In this document: one piece after another, positions 58,001 through 64,000 of the stretch
Layout: each line of letters opens with the position of its first letter
Position numbering within the stretch: position 1 is the stretch's first letter
Assembly: GCA_004835665.1 (NCBI GenBank)
Contig: RBKR01000009.1
Span: 1,426,001-1,490,000 of the forward strand
Length of the DNA stretch: 64,000 nucleotides
Direction of reading: 5' to 3'
Origin: Phoma sp. XZ068
Lineage: Eukaryota; Ascomycota; Dothideomycetes; Pleosporales; Didymellaceae
Translations under genes and position numbers: made by a program
The notes under the pieces: model-generated
What the model saw: only the letters and a program-made list of their open reading frames with translations
What the model was told of the DNA's origin: nothing
Databases searched by the model: none

Positions 58001-58174
58001 TCGCTGCCGCCTGAAGCGCAGGGAAAGAAGGTTGATGTAAGTGTGTACAGTGACTCTTATATTGGGATGAAGTGGAGCATTGAAGGTGTAGAGATTCCGA
58101 TGGCGCCTGTTGTTGATGATGGAGGGAAGAAGAAGGATGGTGGTGCCGGAGTGTGGGATGACGATAACCTATAA
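52052..58174 (+). CDS. SLH1: Ski2-like double-cassette RNA helicase Slh1/ASCC3 (RQT complex)
   Basis: Single exon of 6.1 kb, 2040 residues, ATG in CACCATGTC. Cassette 1: Walker A CAPTGAGKTDAAM (about residue 306), DEVHMLHDERG (DEVH box, about 423), GLSATLPNY, CTATLAWGVNLPAA, FGRAGRPQF, then a Sec63 domain. Cassette 2: GSPTGSGKTVAAELAM (about 1159), DEIHLLGGDRG (DEIH, about 1265), TSTLAWGVNLPAHLVVVKGT, LGRAGRPQF, then the second Sec63 domain. The family splits into Brr2 (U5 snRNP) and Slh1/ASCC3 (ribosome-quality-control trigger, splitting collided ribosomes). The N-terminus (RWLTKKCEGVAQ, LADIVGYEELDLVTDL) and length fit Slh1/ASCC3. Cassette 2 keeps GKT and DEIH but has MSTA in place of SAT. 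A Gly/Arg-rich insert at residues about 1920-1948 interrupts the last domain. Confidence 0.93.
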   Translation: MSSSMDAAQAQWLEQLAAMRKAIADLNLPADAEKAPAYGDDLEFDDDDFSGTASGEDIWDIISDEYEDEYSSDHLEQVQESPSGSSAYDQRWLTKKCEGVAQRGSGLDAGALKDQLLAILSSDSNNEELQMMLADIVGYEELDLVTDLISHRKDITRSLLEPTPGEHNGISGRLMTRAEREEALRRQDWEHKTATLSAAVDRTGPQYPHVYQTYSAGNKLSAYGKKYALPTNHKHFEDNLYEEYELPAMPVGTIGVGRKLVEIRELDGLCQRTFKGYKALNRMQSLVYPVAYKTSENMLICAPTGAGKTDAAMLTILNTIGKNMVPNPIEEPEATDFTVMMEDFKIIYVAPMKALAAEVTEKLGKRLAWLGIKARELTGDMHLTKAEILDTQIIVTTPEKWDVVTRKSTGDTELVQKVRLLIIDEVHMLHDERGAVLESLVARTQRQVESTQSLIRIVGLSATLPNYVDVADFLRVNKMAGLFYFDASFRPVPLEQHFIGAKGKPGSMKSRENLEQVAFDKVKQMLERGHQIMVFVHSRKDTVKTARRLFDQAADDQCTDLFDPTEHPRYDAAVRDMKQSKGRELRELLGKGMGTHHAGMPRSDRNLIERLFSEGVIKVLCCTATLAWGVNLPAAAVLIKGTQVYNAQEGKFTDLGILDVLQIFGRAGRPQFQDTGIGFICTTHDRLDHYMRAITEQQPIESRFSSKLVDNLNAEISLGTVTTVSEAVQWLGYSYLFVRMQKSPLLYGIEWAEIRDDPQLVGRRRKLIIDAARILQKSQMIVFNETTEDLRSKDVGRIASQFYVQQSSIEIFNTMMRPRSTDADALAMVSMSGEFDQVQSRETEEKELSALKEEGYVITEVKGGYATPHGKTNYLLQAHISRARLEDFTLVSDTNYIKQNASRIARALFMIALNRRWGYQCLVLLSLCQSIEHQVWSIEHPLHQFELPQPVLRALDQRYTSIEALRDMEPREIGDLVHNTKMGGVISKLLDNFPTLGIESEIAPLNRDVLRIRLWLTPEFKWNDRHHGTSESFWIWVENSETSEIYHYEFFILSRKKLYDDHELNFTIPLTDPLPTQIYVRAVSDRWLGAETVHPISFQHLIRPDTESVYTDLLDLQPLPISALKNPLLEELYAQRFQYFNPMQTQIFHCLYHTPANVLLGSPTGSGKTVAAELAMWWAFREKPGSKVVYIAPMKALVRERVQDWGKRLAGPMGLKLVELTGDNTPDTRTIRDADIIITTPEKWDGISRSWQTRGYVRQVSLVIIDEIHLLGGDRGPILEIIVSRMNYIASQKEGGSIRLLGMSTACANASDLGNWLGVKEGLFNFRHSVRPVPLEIFIDGFPEQRGFCALMQSMNRPTFLAIKQHSPEKPVIVFVASRRQTRLTARDLINFCGMEDNPRRFLRMSEDDLALNLERVKDDALREALSFGIGLHHAGLVETDRSLSEELFANNKIQILVATSTLAWGVNLPAHLVVVKGTQFFDAKSEGYKDMDLTDVLQMLGRAGRPQFDSSGIARIFTQDAKKEFYKHFLHTGFPVESSLHKVLDNHLGAEISAGTIGTKQDALDYLTWTFFFRRLHKNPSFYGLEISAEEHNTIAAQTMANDYMVDLVETSLKELHDSSCAAVEPTGEVESTPLGKIMSYYYLSHKTIRYLVAHAKRDATFLDALTWISHATEYDELPVRHNEDLINAELSKALPLSADHFGLPMWDPHVKSFLLLQAHFSRIDLPISDYVGDLNSVLDQSIRIVQASIDVLTELGYVSSTTQMITLLTCIKSARWPTDGPLSLLPNIDPTTEQKRLEHPRASPKTLREATTLPTPALEKALRIAGVPATLLKRTSEPLARLPIVSLALGAYNAISFSVNITRQNPARLQNGGVRIYAPRYPKPQTEGFFLALVYSGTDEMIALKRVNWVDPSRPGFAGRGGGRGGGGRGGGGGGRGGGSSAGRGRGQKQIADGNELGAAAGETKPHASAGGAKLHASAKVSLPPEAQGKKVDVSVYSDSYIGMKWSIEGVEIPMAPVVDDGGKKKDGGAGVWDDDNL
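57811..57897 (+). repeat. RGG/GGR low-complexity coding repeat in SLH1
   Basis: Triplet and hexamer repeats of ggtggaggtggacgtggtgg type encode about 28 residues of Gly and Arg (GRGGGRGGGGRGG). It lies between NWVDPSRPGFA and the terminal block AKVSLPPEAQGKK. RGG tracts commonly bind RNA and are methylated. Confidence 0.85.
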
Positions 58175-58335
58175 CCATTCATGAAGATCTTCGAATGTAT
58201 GGAGTTATATAGGCTGAAGAGTAGAAGATTGTAGTGACCTTATTCTACGAATGCCTTCTATCGGGAATACCTATCCTCGCCTGTTCCCTGCCTTCCGCAT
58301 CTCACCATTGTCCATTATCCACACGAGTCCAACAC
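58175..58335. other. Convergent 3' flanks
   Basis: Short interval between SLH1 and the open extension of the next minus-strand gene. Nothing else is visible. Confidence 0.5.
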
Positions 58336-58557
58336 TTACATGAACCAGTCCGAAACGCCGTCCCACACCCTACCGCCCCACTCATCCTCAAGCTGACTAC
58401 CTGACTCCTTCTCTGTCTTTTTGACTTGTGCAGCTTCTCCCAGCGTCGGCCACTCCACAGTACGTGTGCATGCCATGTCGGGTGCTATGATCGCGTCCCA
58501 CTTCTCTTCAAGTACTGACTGTACAAATGGCTCATCCCAGGAGCGAAAGTCTCCCTA
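58336..58557 (-). other. Open in-frame extension behind a single TAG
   Basis: After the stop TAG (58555-58557) of the Pro/Ser-rich gene, the same frame continues for 72 codons to a TAA at 58336-58338. The text is protein-like: FRSWDEPFVQSVLEEKWDAI, IIAPDMACTRTVEWPTL and DEWGGRVWDGVSDWFM, with acidic and aromatic residues unlike random 3' UTR. Explanations: a small in-frame intron that ends with this TAG as acceptor (36 or 126 nt options, both weak), stop readthrough, or a nonsense change of a Trp or Gln codon. Confidence 0.55.
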
Positions 58558-60620
58558 GTCCATCTCGGTCTCAACTTCTGAGAGCTGTACTTGATATGCC
58601 GACAGCGGAGGAGTCTGCGGAGGCGATGGCAGAGAGATTATTGGCAGGGCCGCAGCAGAGACTCTTTCTAAGGTATGCACCGACGCATTCGACACTGTTC
58701 GCGAGGTAGGTATCGAGCTGGGCCGTTGCGCGTTCAAGCGAGGAGACACTGCAACCCACTCATCATCGTCCGTATCGGAAGGTCGCATAGCCTCATCGAG
58801 ACGAAACCAGTCTTCAGACTCAGAGCTATTGCCATCCGATGATGGCGTGACAAGTACAGCGTCACTGTCGGAGGAGTCATCCTCGACATTATCGCGCAAG
58901 TCTGGTTGGTCATGACGTGTGTGCGTTGCTTCTGCTATCACCTGGTGCTCTTTTGCGTGGAAACTTCCTGCACAGTCCTCCAAGCCTGTCTGAAGTGTAA
59001 GTAGGTTTGACTGGCCAACAGTAGTGCTTCTGGTCAGCATATTACTGTTTGCTTGTTGGCGTTTGGAGCTGGAGCACCAGCAGTCGTTGGTATGACCCAT
59101 ATCCAGGAAGTCGTTTAGCTCCTTCTGGACCCCGGGAGAAGGAGAATGAAACGCAAGTCTCCTTTTCAACATGCTGGGTACCGCGGCGGTGTCTTTGAAC
59201 AGATCCCTAGATACAGCTGTCGCCTTCCATGGGCTTGGTGGGTATACAAACGGATACGGAGATGTAACGGGGGCAGTAATCAAGGCCTTCGGTGAAGCGT
59301 GAAACATGTTGATCCCTTCAGAGACTTCTTGCCAGCCAAAAGGCGATCTTGGTAAAGGTGGTGGACGCGATGGACGAGTTGTCAAGGACTCATGTAGCAC
59401 TGGCAATGATGGCGCAGGGATTGACAATGCGGCTGGCCTGGAACTCGTGGTCAATGCTTTGGGCGTGCCTGCTGGAGACGGTCCTGGCTGTGGAGAAGTT
59501 GGCAACGTAGGGGTCAACTCCGGCGCCAGCAGTGCATCGAGTGCATCGAGTGTGAGCGGGGTTGTAGGGATCAACTCAGGGAGTGTCGGAAATGGAAGGC
59601 CTCCAAGTGCAGGGAAATATTCATATGTAGGTACCGTATTGGTAGATGCCGATATCGTTGGTACGGCCTGTTGGAGGTTTACTGCATTATTTGCCGGAGA
59701 AGCGGCGCTTTTACTCAGTACAAGAGCGCAGCGCGCTGCCGCTGCCGCTGCAGATTGGACTGTTGTTGCAGGCGAAGCAGCTGTGGATGGGCTGGGTGGA
59801 CTTGTTATCTGTGGGAGAGACGCTGGTGCAGGTGCTGAGGACTTTGGTGGCCAGTATCCCACGCGGTCGTTTGGAGAAGCAATGTCTTTCAGAAACGCTG
59901 ACAGGGGAAATCGAGGGTAATTTCTCCAACCACTTGGCAGAATTTCCGCTGAGGGGTCTTGGACCGAACTCGAGACAAGCTTCTTGCATTGTGGCTCTGG
60001 GGAAAGGGTCCTTGGCTGCACGTTTCTCGGCTCAGCCACGGTAGACTTTGGTAATGGTAGCGAATTCGGACGGAACTGTGGAGCCCAGTGATGCCTAACA
60101 GCTGTCACATCGAATGTAGAGCTTCCGCATGGTGTGCTTGAGCACGTTCTGCGATGCAAAGTGCGCGGTGCTGCTGTTGGCGCATTACGGTCCAGGCGCG
60201 GCGCAGCAAATTGGGCGCAGAGGTCATCCGGGCTGTCCGCCTCACGCTTTTCGAACGCCTTCTTCAGAGCGCGCTTGAGTTTCTGATGCTTGCCACCCCG
60301 CTTACCACGTCGTTTTGGACCAGATGTGGAGGTGGGGACGAAATTGAAAGCCCAAGTGGTCTCTGGGGATGGATTGAGCTCGGCTAGGATGCTGAAGCGG
60401 TTCGCTACGTGCAGTCAGCATTCCATTACTGGTATATGTGAGTGTATGACCTACGCGTAGGCGCAAACTCATTCTGGTGGAGACAAGCAGTTTGGTGGGT
60501 ATCCAGTGGAGTGCCCAAGTGGCACTCAAAGCAAAGGTTGTCTTTCAACGTTCGAGCTGGAGGAGGTCTTTGAATCGGCAGTCCGCTATTGTATGAGGTT
60601 CGTGGCTGTCTGAAGACCAT
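58555..60620 (-). CDS. Pro/Ser-rich hypothetical protein (two exons, at least 671 residues)
   Basis: The ATG is at 60620-60618 (MVFRQPRTSYNSGLPIQRPP). Exon 1 is 60620-60455; a 50 nt intron (donor GTAGGT, branch ATGCTGACT, acceptor CGTAG) leads to exon 2 from 60404, giving TPNRFSILAELNPSPETTWA across the junction. Near the N-terminus CFECHLGTPLDTHQTACLH holds a Cys/His cluster. Exon 2 starts with a basic segment (GPKRRGKRGGKHQKLKRAL), a likely nuclear or nucleic-acid-binding signal. Long Pro/Ser/Ala/Thr-rich regions follow, then an acidic region (NVEDDSSDSDAVLV, SESEDWFRLDEAMRPSD). No known domain. The protein probably ends at TAG 58557, unless the 72-codon extension is used. Antisense frames over this gene look like shadows. 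Confidence 0.7.
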
Positions 60621-61512
60621 AATCAGGTGTGCAGAGGTAGGGAATGTGGATTAGGAGCACTAGGAAAGAGAGATGTCGTTGTAACTCTAGGGTAGATAGT
60701 GGAACGTGAGTGACTGGGAGCGGCAAAGCAGACATTCTTAGAGGGGTAAACATGAGATTGCTATCTGGGTATGGAGAAAGAAGTAATGGCTGCGTGGGAT
60801 GGCCGGAGGTAGGAGCGGAGATGATGGCGTCTGCAAGGAAAGGGCCGTCATGGAAGTGTTGAGGCTAAGATTAGTCCCCAAGGTATGAGCACTCTTTGCT
60901 CTTACGCACCGGGGATGCATGAATGTCTGCTCTATGGAGTTGAATTTCGGTGCATTCAATTTATAGACACAAGCACCTCGTGTGATGACGACGTATAGTA
61001 CGAGTCTGGCCATAAGCATTACTCTTTGTTAAGTAAACAACACCTACATCTTGTCTCTTGTTCGCAGTGAGAGATTCGTAATCCTCGACGACCATCTTAC
61101 TACTGTCCATCATGATATTTTTCTTCTCGGGCCTCTAGGGAGGATTCGAGGCAGGCGCGATGCCTGCTGTATCACGCAATGCGTTGATTACCCCCCCTTG
61201 GCATCATGATACTTGACCAGTTGCTCAAGAGGCTGCCATCGCAGTTGTTTTGATGCAGTCTCCACAAAGAGGCTGCTGCATGAAGATCTGCTTAGTAACC
61301 GAGCTGCGCTATGACGAGAAAGTCCCCGCGTCCATGGATGGATGTCTTCCAAAACTGCACTTGCGATCTCCGCGACGCACCCCACCGCTCGAACTCTCGC
61401 CGCCCTCTACACCTCCCACGGCGCTCCAGGATAATTGGCAAGCCCATTGATCCGCAATTATCTTGGAGTCGCTTTTTCCAGACGCTCCTTTGCCTAGACC
61501 AACTCCACCACC
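60621..61512. promoter_or_regulatory. Divergent intergenic region upstream of two genes
   Basis: 892 bp between ATGs of a minus-strand and a plus-strand gene. The stretch 61360-61510 is CT-rich (cgccctctacacctcc), a typical fungal core-promoter and leader signal for the right-hand gene. Short frames occur but lack support. No RNA gene recognised. Confidence 0.5.
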
Positions 61513-63717
61513 ATGGCTCCAATTTCTGCCGATGCCGCTAGGCCAGTGCAGAAGCAGCAGGCGCGCCGCCCAGCTTCGCGCATTGTGCCTGCCATCCCCC
61601 ACCGTCTGTCGCGCCCTGTGCCAGCTGCAAGGCCCGTGACTCCTGACGAGTCGCACAAAGGCGCTGTGGCTCAGCAGAAGCAAGAGTCGGCGCCGCAAAC
61701 CCAAACCCCGCCGGCAGCAGAGGAAAAGAAGGTGGTGGAAGAGCCTGCACAAGCTGTGCAGACGCCACTGACTCCCGAGTCCAAGGCGTCTGTCGAGAAG
61801 CATGAAGCCGAGGTGGAGGCTGAAGTTCAAACGTTGGCAAGCGCGCCAGTGAAATCGCACAACGAGCAGGTGCAGCAAGTAGCCGAAGCTCAAGGTCAGT
61901 CTCCAGACTTTTTGGGATTCACGTTGCAGAAGCCAGGTGGACAGCCGCTGAACGATGGTGCTACAGTCCCAGCTACGGAAATCGAACCGAGCCATGTTCA
62001 CGCCCCCCCTCCAGCTACCGCCATCGACAGCAAGCCGCTCACAAACGGAGTGCACAGGAGGGAGCTCCCGCCTCCCTTCTACCCGTCAAGCATGAGTGGC
62101 ATGCATACGCCTGTCGCGGAGAACCATGACAATGTCTACCACCCACCTCGCCCAACCGTGGATGACGCCATGGGCAGTGTCGTGCAGGACTCGCCAGCTC
62201 AGCCCGCCACCCCGCACGGCTATGACGCTGCTGGACATGGACACCGACAGCCTGTGCCGCGCATCCCCCCAGGTTTTGCTCCGCCAGACTTCACGCCTGC
62301 CTTCTTCCCTGGTCACGCCCATCACCTGTCAGACGCCGGCGCTCCATGGCTCTACCCACCATACTCCATGCCCCCTCCCCCGGAGCCAATGTATGGAAAT
62401 GGGACCGAGTTCCAGTCGCCCCCGTTCACTGCAGGCCCTTCTGCAGGCCCGGACCCGTACCAGGCTCATTTCTCTCCAGAAGACCCACGTTTTGCTACCA
62501 ACGGCATCGCAACGTCGCACTCACAGTCGCCTAACAAGTCGCAATTCGGTGAGCCGTTGCCCGGCGCTGATCGGGTGGATGCACAGCCTGCGCAGCCTCA
62601 ACAGAATGGCACCGGTCCCCGATCGGAGGAGATGAGTGAATCGCCATTCGAGCTTGCCTCATACCTGTCCACGCAATTCGGCAATCCCGAGTTCGCCGAC
62701 TTTGTCTTGCAAGTCCGTTCGCCCGAGTTCCAGTACATTTCCATACCTGTGCATGGAATCGTGGTAGTCCGCAGCCCGGTCATCGCCAACGCCGTTCGTC
62801 GCAGCATTCCTCCCGCTCATCGATCCAGGGACTCGCGCCGCCTTGTTGATGTGCTTACCACCAATCCCTTCGTCGCTGCTGAGTCCATCCAAGAGGCCAT
62901 CAAGGTACTTTACGGAGCGCCGCTTCTGTCTATGCAAGCCTTCCTGTACGGTCTTGGCCACTACACGCCGGAGCTGCCTCATACTCAAGTCACAAAGGAT
63001 GCTCGCAGGCGCATGGACCAGCTTCTCAGCTACATTGCAGCCGGCAGTGTCCTGCAGATTCCCAGCATGCAAGCTCGAGGTGTTGAAATCGCCAAAGCGC
63101 TGCTGCGATGGGACACCTTGGAGCAGGCTCTTCACTACGGTCTTCATGCGGCAACCTCGACCTCACGATTGAACGCCGAGGGAGCCGACGCCCATGACCC
63201 GTTTGCTACAGAGCTTTTAAACTCAGCCATCGATTTCATCGCGTACAACTTCCCTAATGATTTCTACCTGTACAGGATTGCTTCAGAGCTACGGGACCAC
63301 CCACGCCTGCCCAGCCTTAGCGAGGCGCGTGCTCCGACACACAACGCCCGGCTAAGCAAGATTCGTTTCGGAGATGCGCCGGCTGACGACGACGCACAAG
63401 CAAGTCCAGTCTCAAGGACGCTGTCCAGCGTCTTGCTGTCGCTTCCGGTTCCGCTTCTCGACCGCCTGTTCAACCACCGTGCTACCGCCAACCAGATTGG
63501 CTGGACTGGAGCTGCAAGAGTGCTGCACGATGTTGTTGATGAGCGCGAGAATCGTCGCCAAAAGGCTGTTCGAGCTCAGCTACAGCTAGACGGTACAGTG
63601 CCAAATGCTCTCCTGGACAACTTGTACGTTGAAGAGCGTGTCGACCACGTGGGCGCCTCACCCCTTCACCCTTCTGGCTACATGATCTCAGCACACCGTG
63701 CAAATGGCCAGGCCTGA
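61513..63717 (+). CDS. BTB/POZ-like fungal protein with long Pro-rich N-terminus
   Basis: Single-exon, 734 residues, ATG in CACCATGG. Residues 1-375 are disordered and rich in Pro, Gln, Ala and Ser (YPPYSMPPPPEPMYGNG). From about residue 390: ELASYLSTQFGNPEFADFVL, then VRSPEFQYISIPVHGIVVVR, SPVIANAVRRS and LVDVLTTNPFVAAESIQEAI, which follows the BTB pattern (FADxxL, inner H, RSPV, then VxxxxLYG). A helical C-terminus follows (MQARGVEIAKALLRWDTLEQ; LLNSAIDFIAYNFPNDFYLY). BTB domains mediate dimer formation and Cul3 binding; no Kelch, MATH or zinc finger is present. The function of this fungal type is not known to me. A 248-codon antisense frame inside it is a shadow of GC-rich codon usage. Confidence 0.72.
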   Translation: MAPISADAARPVQKQQARRPASRIVPAIPHRLSRPVPAARPVTPDESHKGAVAQQKQESAPQTQTPPAAEEKKVVEEPAQAVQTPLTPESKASVEKHEAEVEAEVQTLASAPVKSHNEQVQQVAEAQGQSPDFLGFTLQKPGGQPLNDGATVPATEIEPSHVHAPPPATAIDSKPLTNGVHRRELPPPFYPSSMSGMHTPVAENHDNVYHPPRPTVDDAMGSVVQDSPAQPATPHGYDAAGHGHRQPVPRIPPGFAPPDFTPAFFPGHAHHLSDAGAPWLYPPYSMPPPPEPMYGNGTEFQSPPFTAGPSAGPDPYQAHFSPEDPRFATNGIATSHSQSPNKSQFGEPLPGADRVDAQPAQPQQNGTGPRSEEMSESPFELASYLSTQFGNPEFADFVLQVRSPEFQYISIPVHGIVVVRSPVIANAVRRSIPPAHRSRDSRRLVDVLTTNPFVAAESIQEAIKVLYGAPLLSMQAFLYGLGHYTPELPHTQVTKDARRRMDQLLSYIAAGSVLQIPSMQARGVEIAKALLRWDTLEQALHYGLHAATSTSRLNAEGADAHDPFATELLNSAIDFIAYNFPNDFYLYRIASELRDHPRLPSLSEARAPTHNARLSKIRFGDAPADDDAQASPVSRTLSSVLLSLPVPLLDRLFNHRATANQIGWTGAARVLHDVVDERENRRQKAVRAQLQLDGTVPNALLDNLYVEERVDHVGASPLHPSGYMISAHRANGQA

Positions 63718-64000
63718 TTCGACCCTTCACATACATATGACGTTGATCTTTCGACCTGGATATACTGACATGTTCGAATCAACTCGACAACCGTTTCCTA
63801 CATTTCGACTTATATAAAACTTGGGTGGGCCTGCTCTTTCGGGTGTATAGCATAGCGAGCGTTGGGCGTTGCGTATTGGTGTTTTGATCATGATTAATGG
63901 CACGCTCACTGTTTTGGTGAGCGAAAAGCAAGAACGAGCGACGACGCATATTCCCCAAGATTACGACGGCATGAGGCAAGCCCGGCTTGCGTTGTATACC
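63718..64000. other. 3' flank at the right window edge
   Basis: 283 bp after the BTB-like gene. Nothing recognised; a gene beyond the edge cannot be judged. Confidence 0.5.

Noticed and set aside
59306..59920. 204-codon plus-strand frame opposite the Pro/Ser-rich gene
   Set aside because: Gly/Val/Ala-rich antisense of Pro/Ala/Thr codons; no start context or domain.
61309..62055. 248-codon minus-strand frame opposite the BTB-like gene
   Set aside because: It lies over the GC-rich codons of a well-supported gene, has His/Arg/Leu-biased shadow composition and no domain.
16000..64000. tRNA genes
   Set aside because: I looked for GGTTCGANTC-type B boxes with a matching cloverleaf; candidates such as near 56575 and 63772 lie in coding sequence or lack the other arms. 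A tRNA scan would be decisive.

Overview
The window looks like nuclear DNA of a filamentous ascomycete, most likely a Dothideomycete of the Pleosporales type. The evidence is 47-63 nt introns with GT donors, CTNAY branch points and YAG acceptors, dispersed 5S rRNA genes, Pezizomycotina-type proteins (ATG15 with a Cys-Trp-rich tail, DUF3669, Hsp70-like, HeLo-associated pseudokinase), and a very AT-rich block damaged by repeat-induced point mutation (RIP). The order assignment is inference; no species is claimed.

Layout: (1) 1-16020 is an AT-rich, gene-dead block. It holds two RIP-damaged Ty3/gypsy elements lying head to head, a third unrecognised coding-like element, a 1.15 kb direct duplication and a pair of inverted palindromes. 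(2) 16020-39660 is an accessory zone of normal base composition. It contains three members of an unrecognised small-protein family, a DUF3669 gene, a pseudokinase gene, two identical 5S rRNA genes, an Hsp70-like gene with five introns, and a graveyard of broken genes: a NucA/NucB-like remnant, an ABCC full transporter, a PDR-type ABC fragment, a proline-rich/coiled-coil protein and a GTPase. Several of these carry in-frame stops of the C-to-T type. (3) 39660-64000 is conserved housekeeping sequence: ATG15 lipase, a VPS9-domain Rab GEF, a large Ser/Pro-rich coiled-coil protein, a hypothetical acidic protein, YKT6 (four exons), the SLH1/ASCC3 double-cassette helicase, a Pro/Ser-rich protein with a possible stop-codon extension, and a BTB-like protein.

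Functional links in the right part: ATG15, the VPS9 GEF and YKT6 all act in endosome, vacuole and autophagy trafficking, which may be coincidence. YKT6 and SLH1 share a 332 bp divergent promoter; ATG15 and the VPS9 gene share a 524 bp one. The most notable signal is the sequence context of the RIP damage. Surviving CpG and CpA sites in the AT block are almost all preceded by a purine, and most nonsense codons in two neighbouring pseudogenes sit in the complementary pyrimidine-C-purine context.
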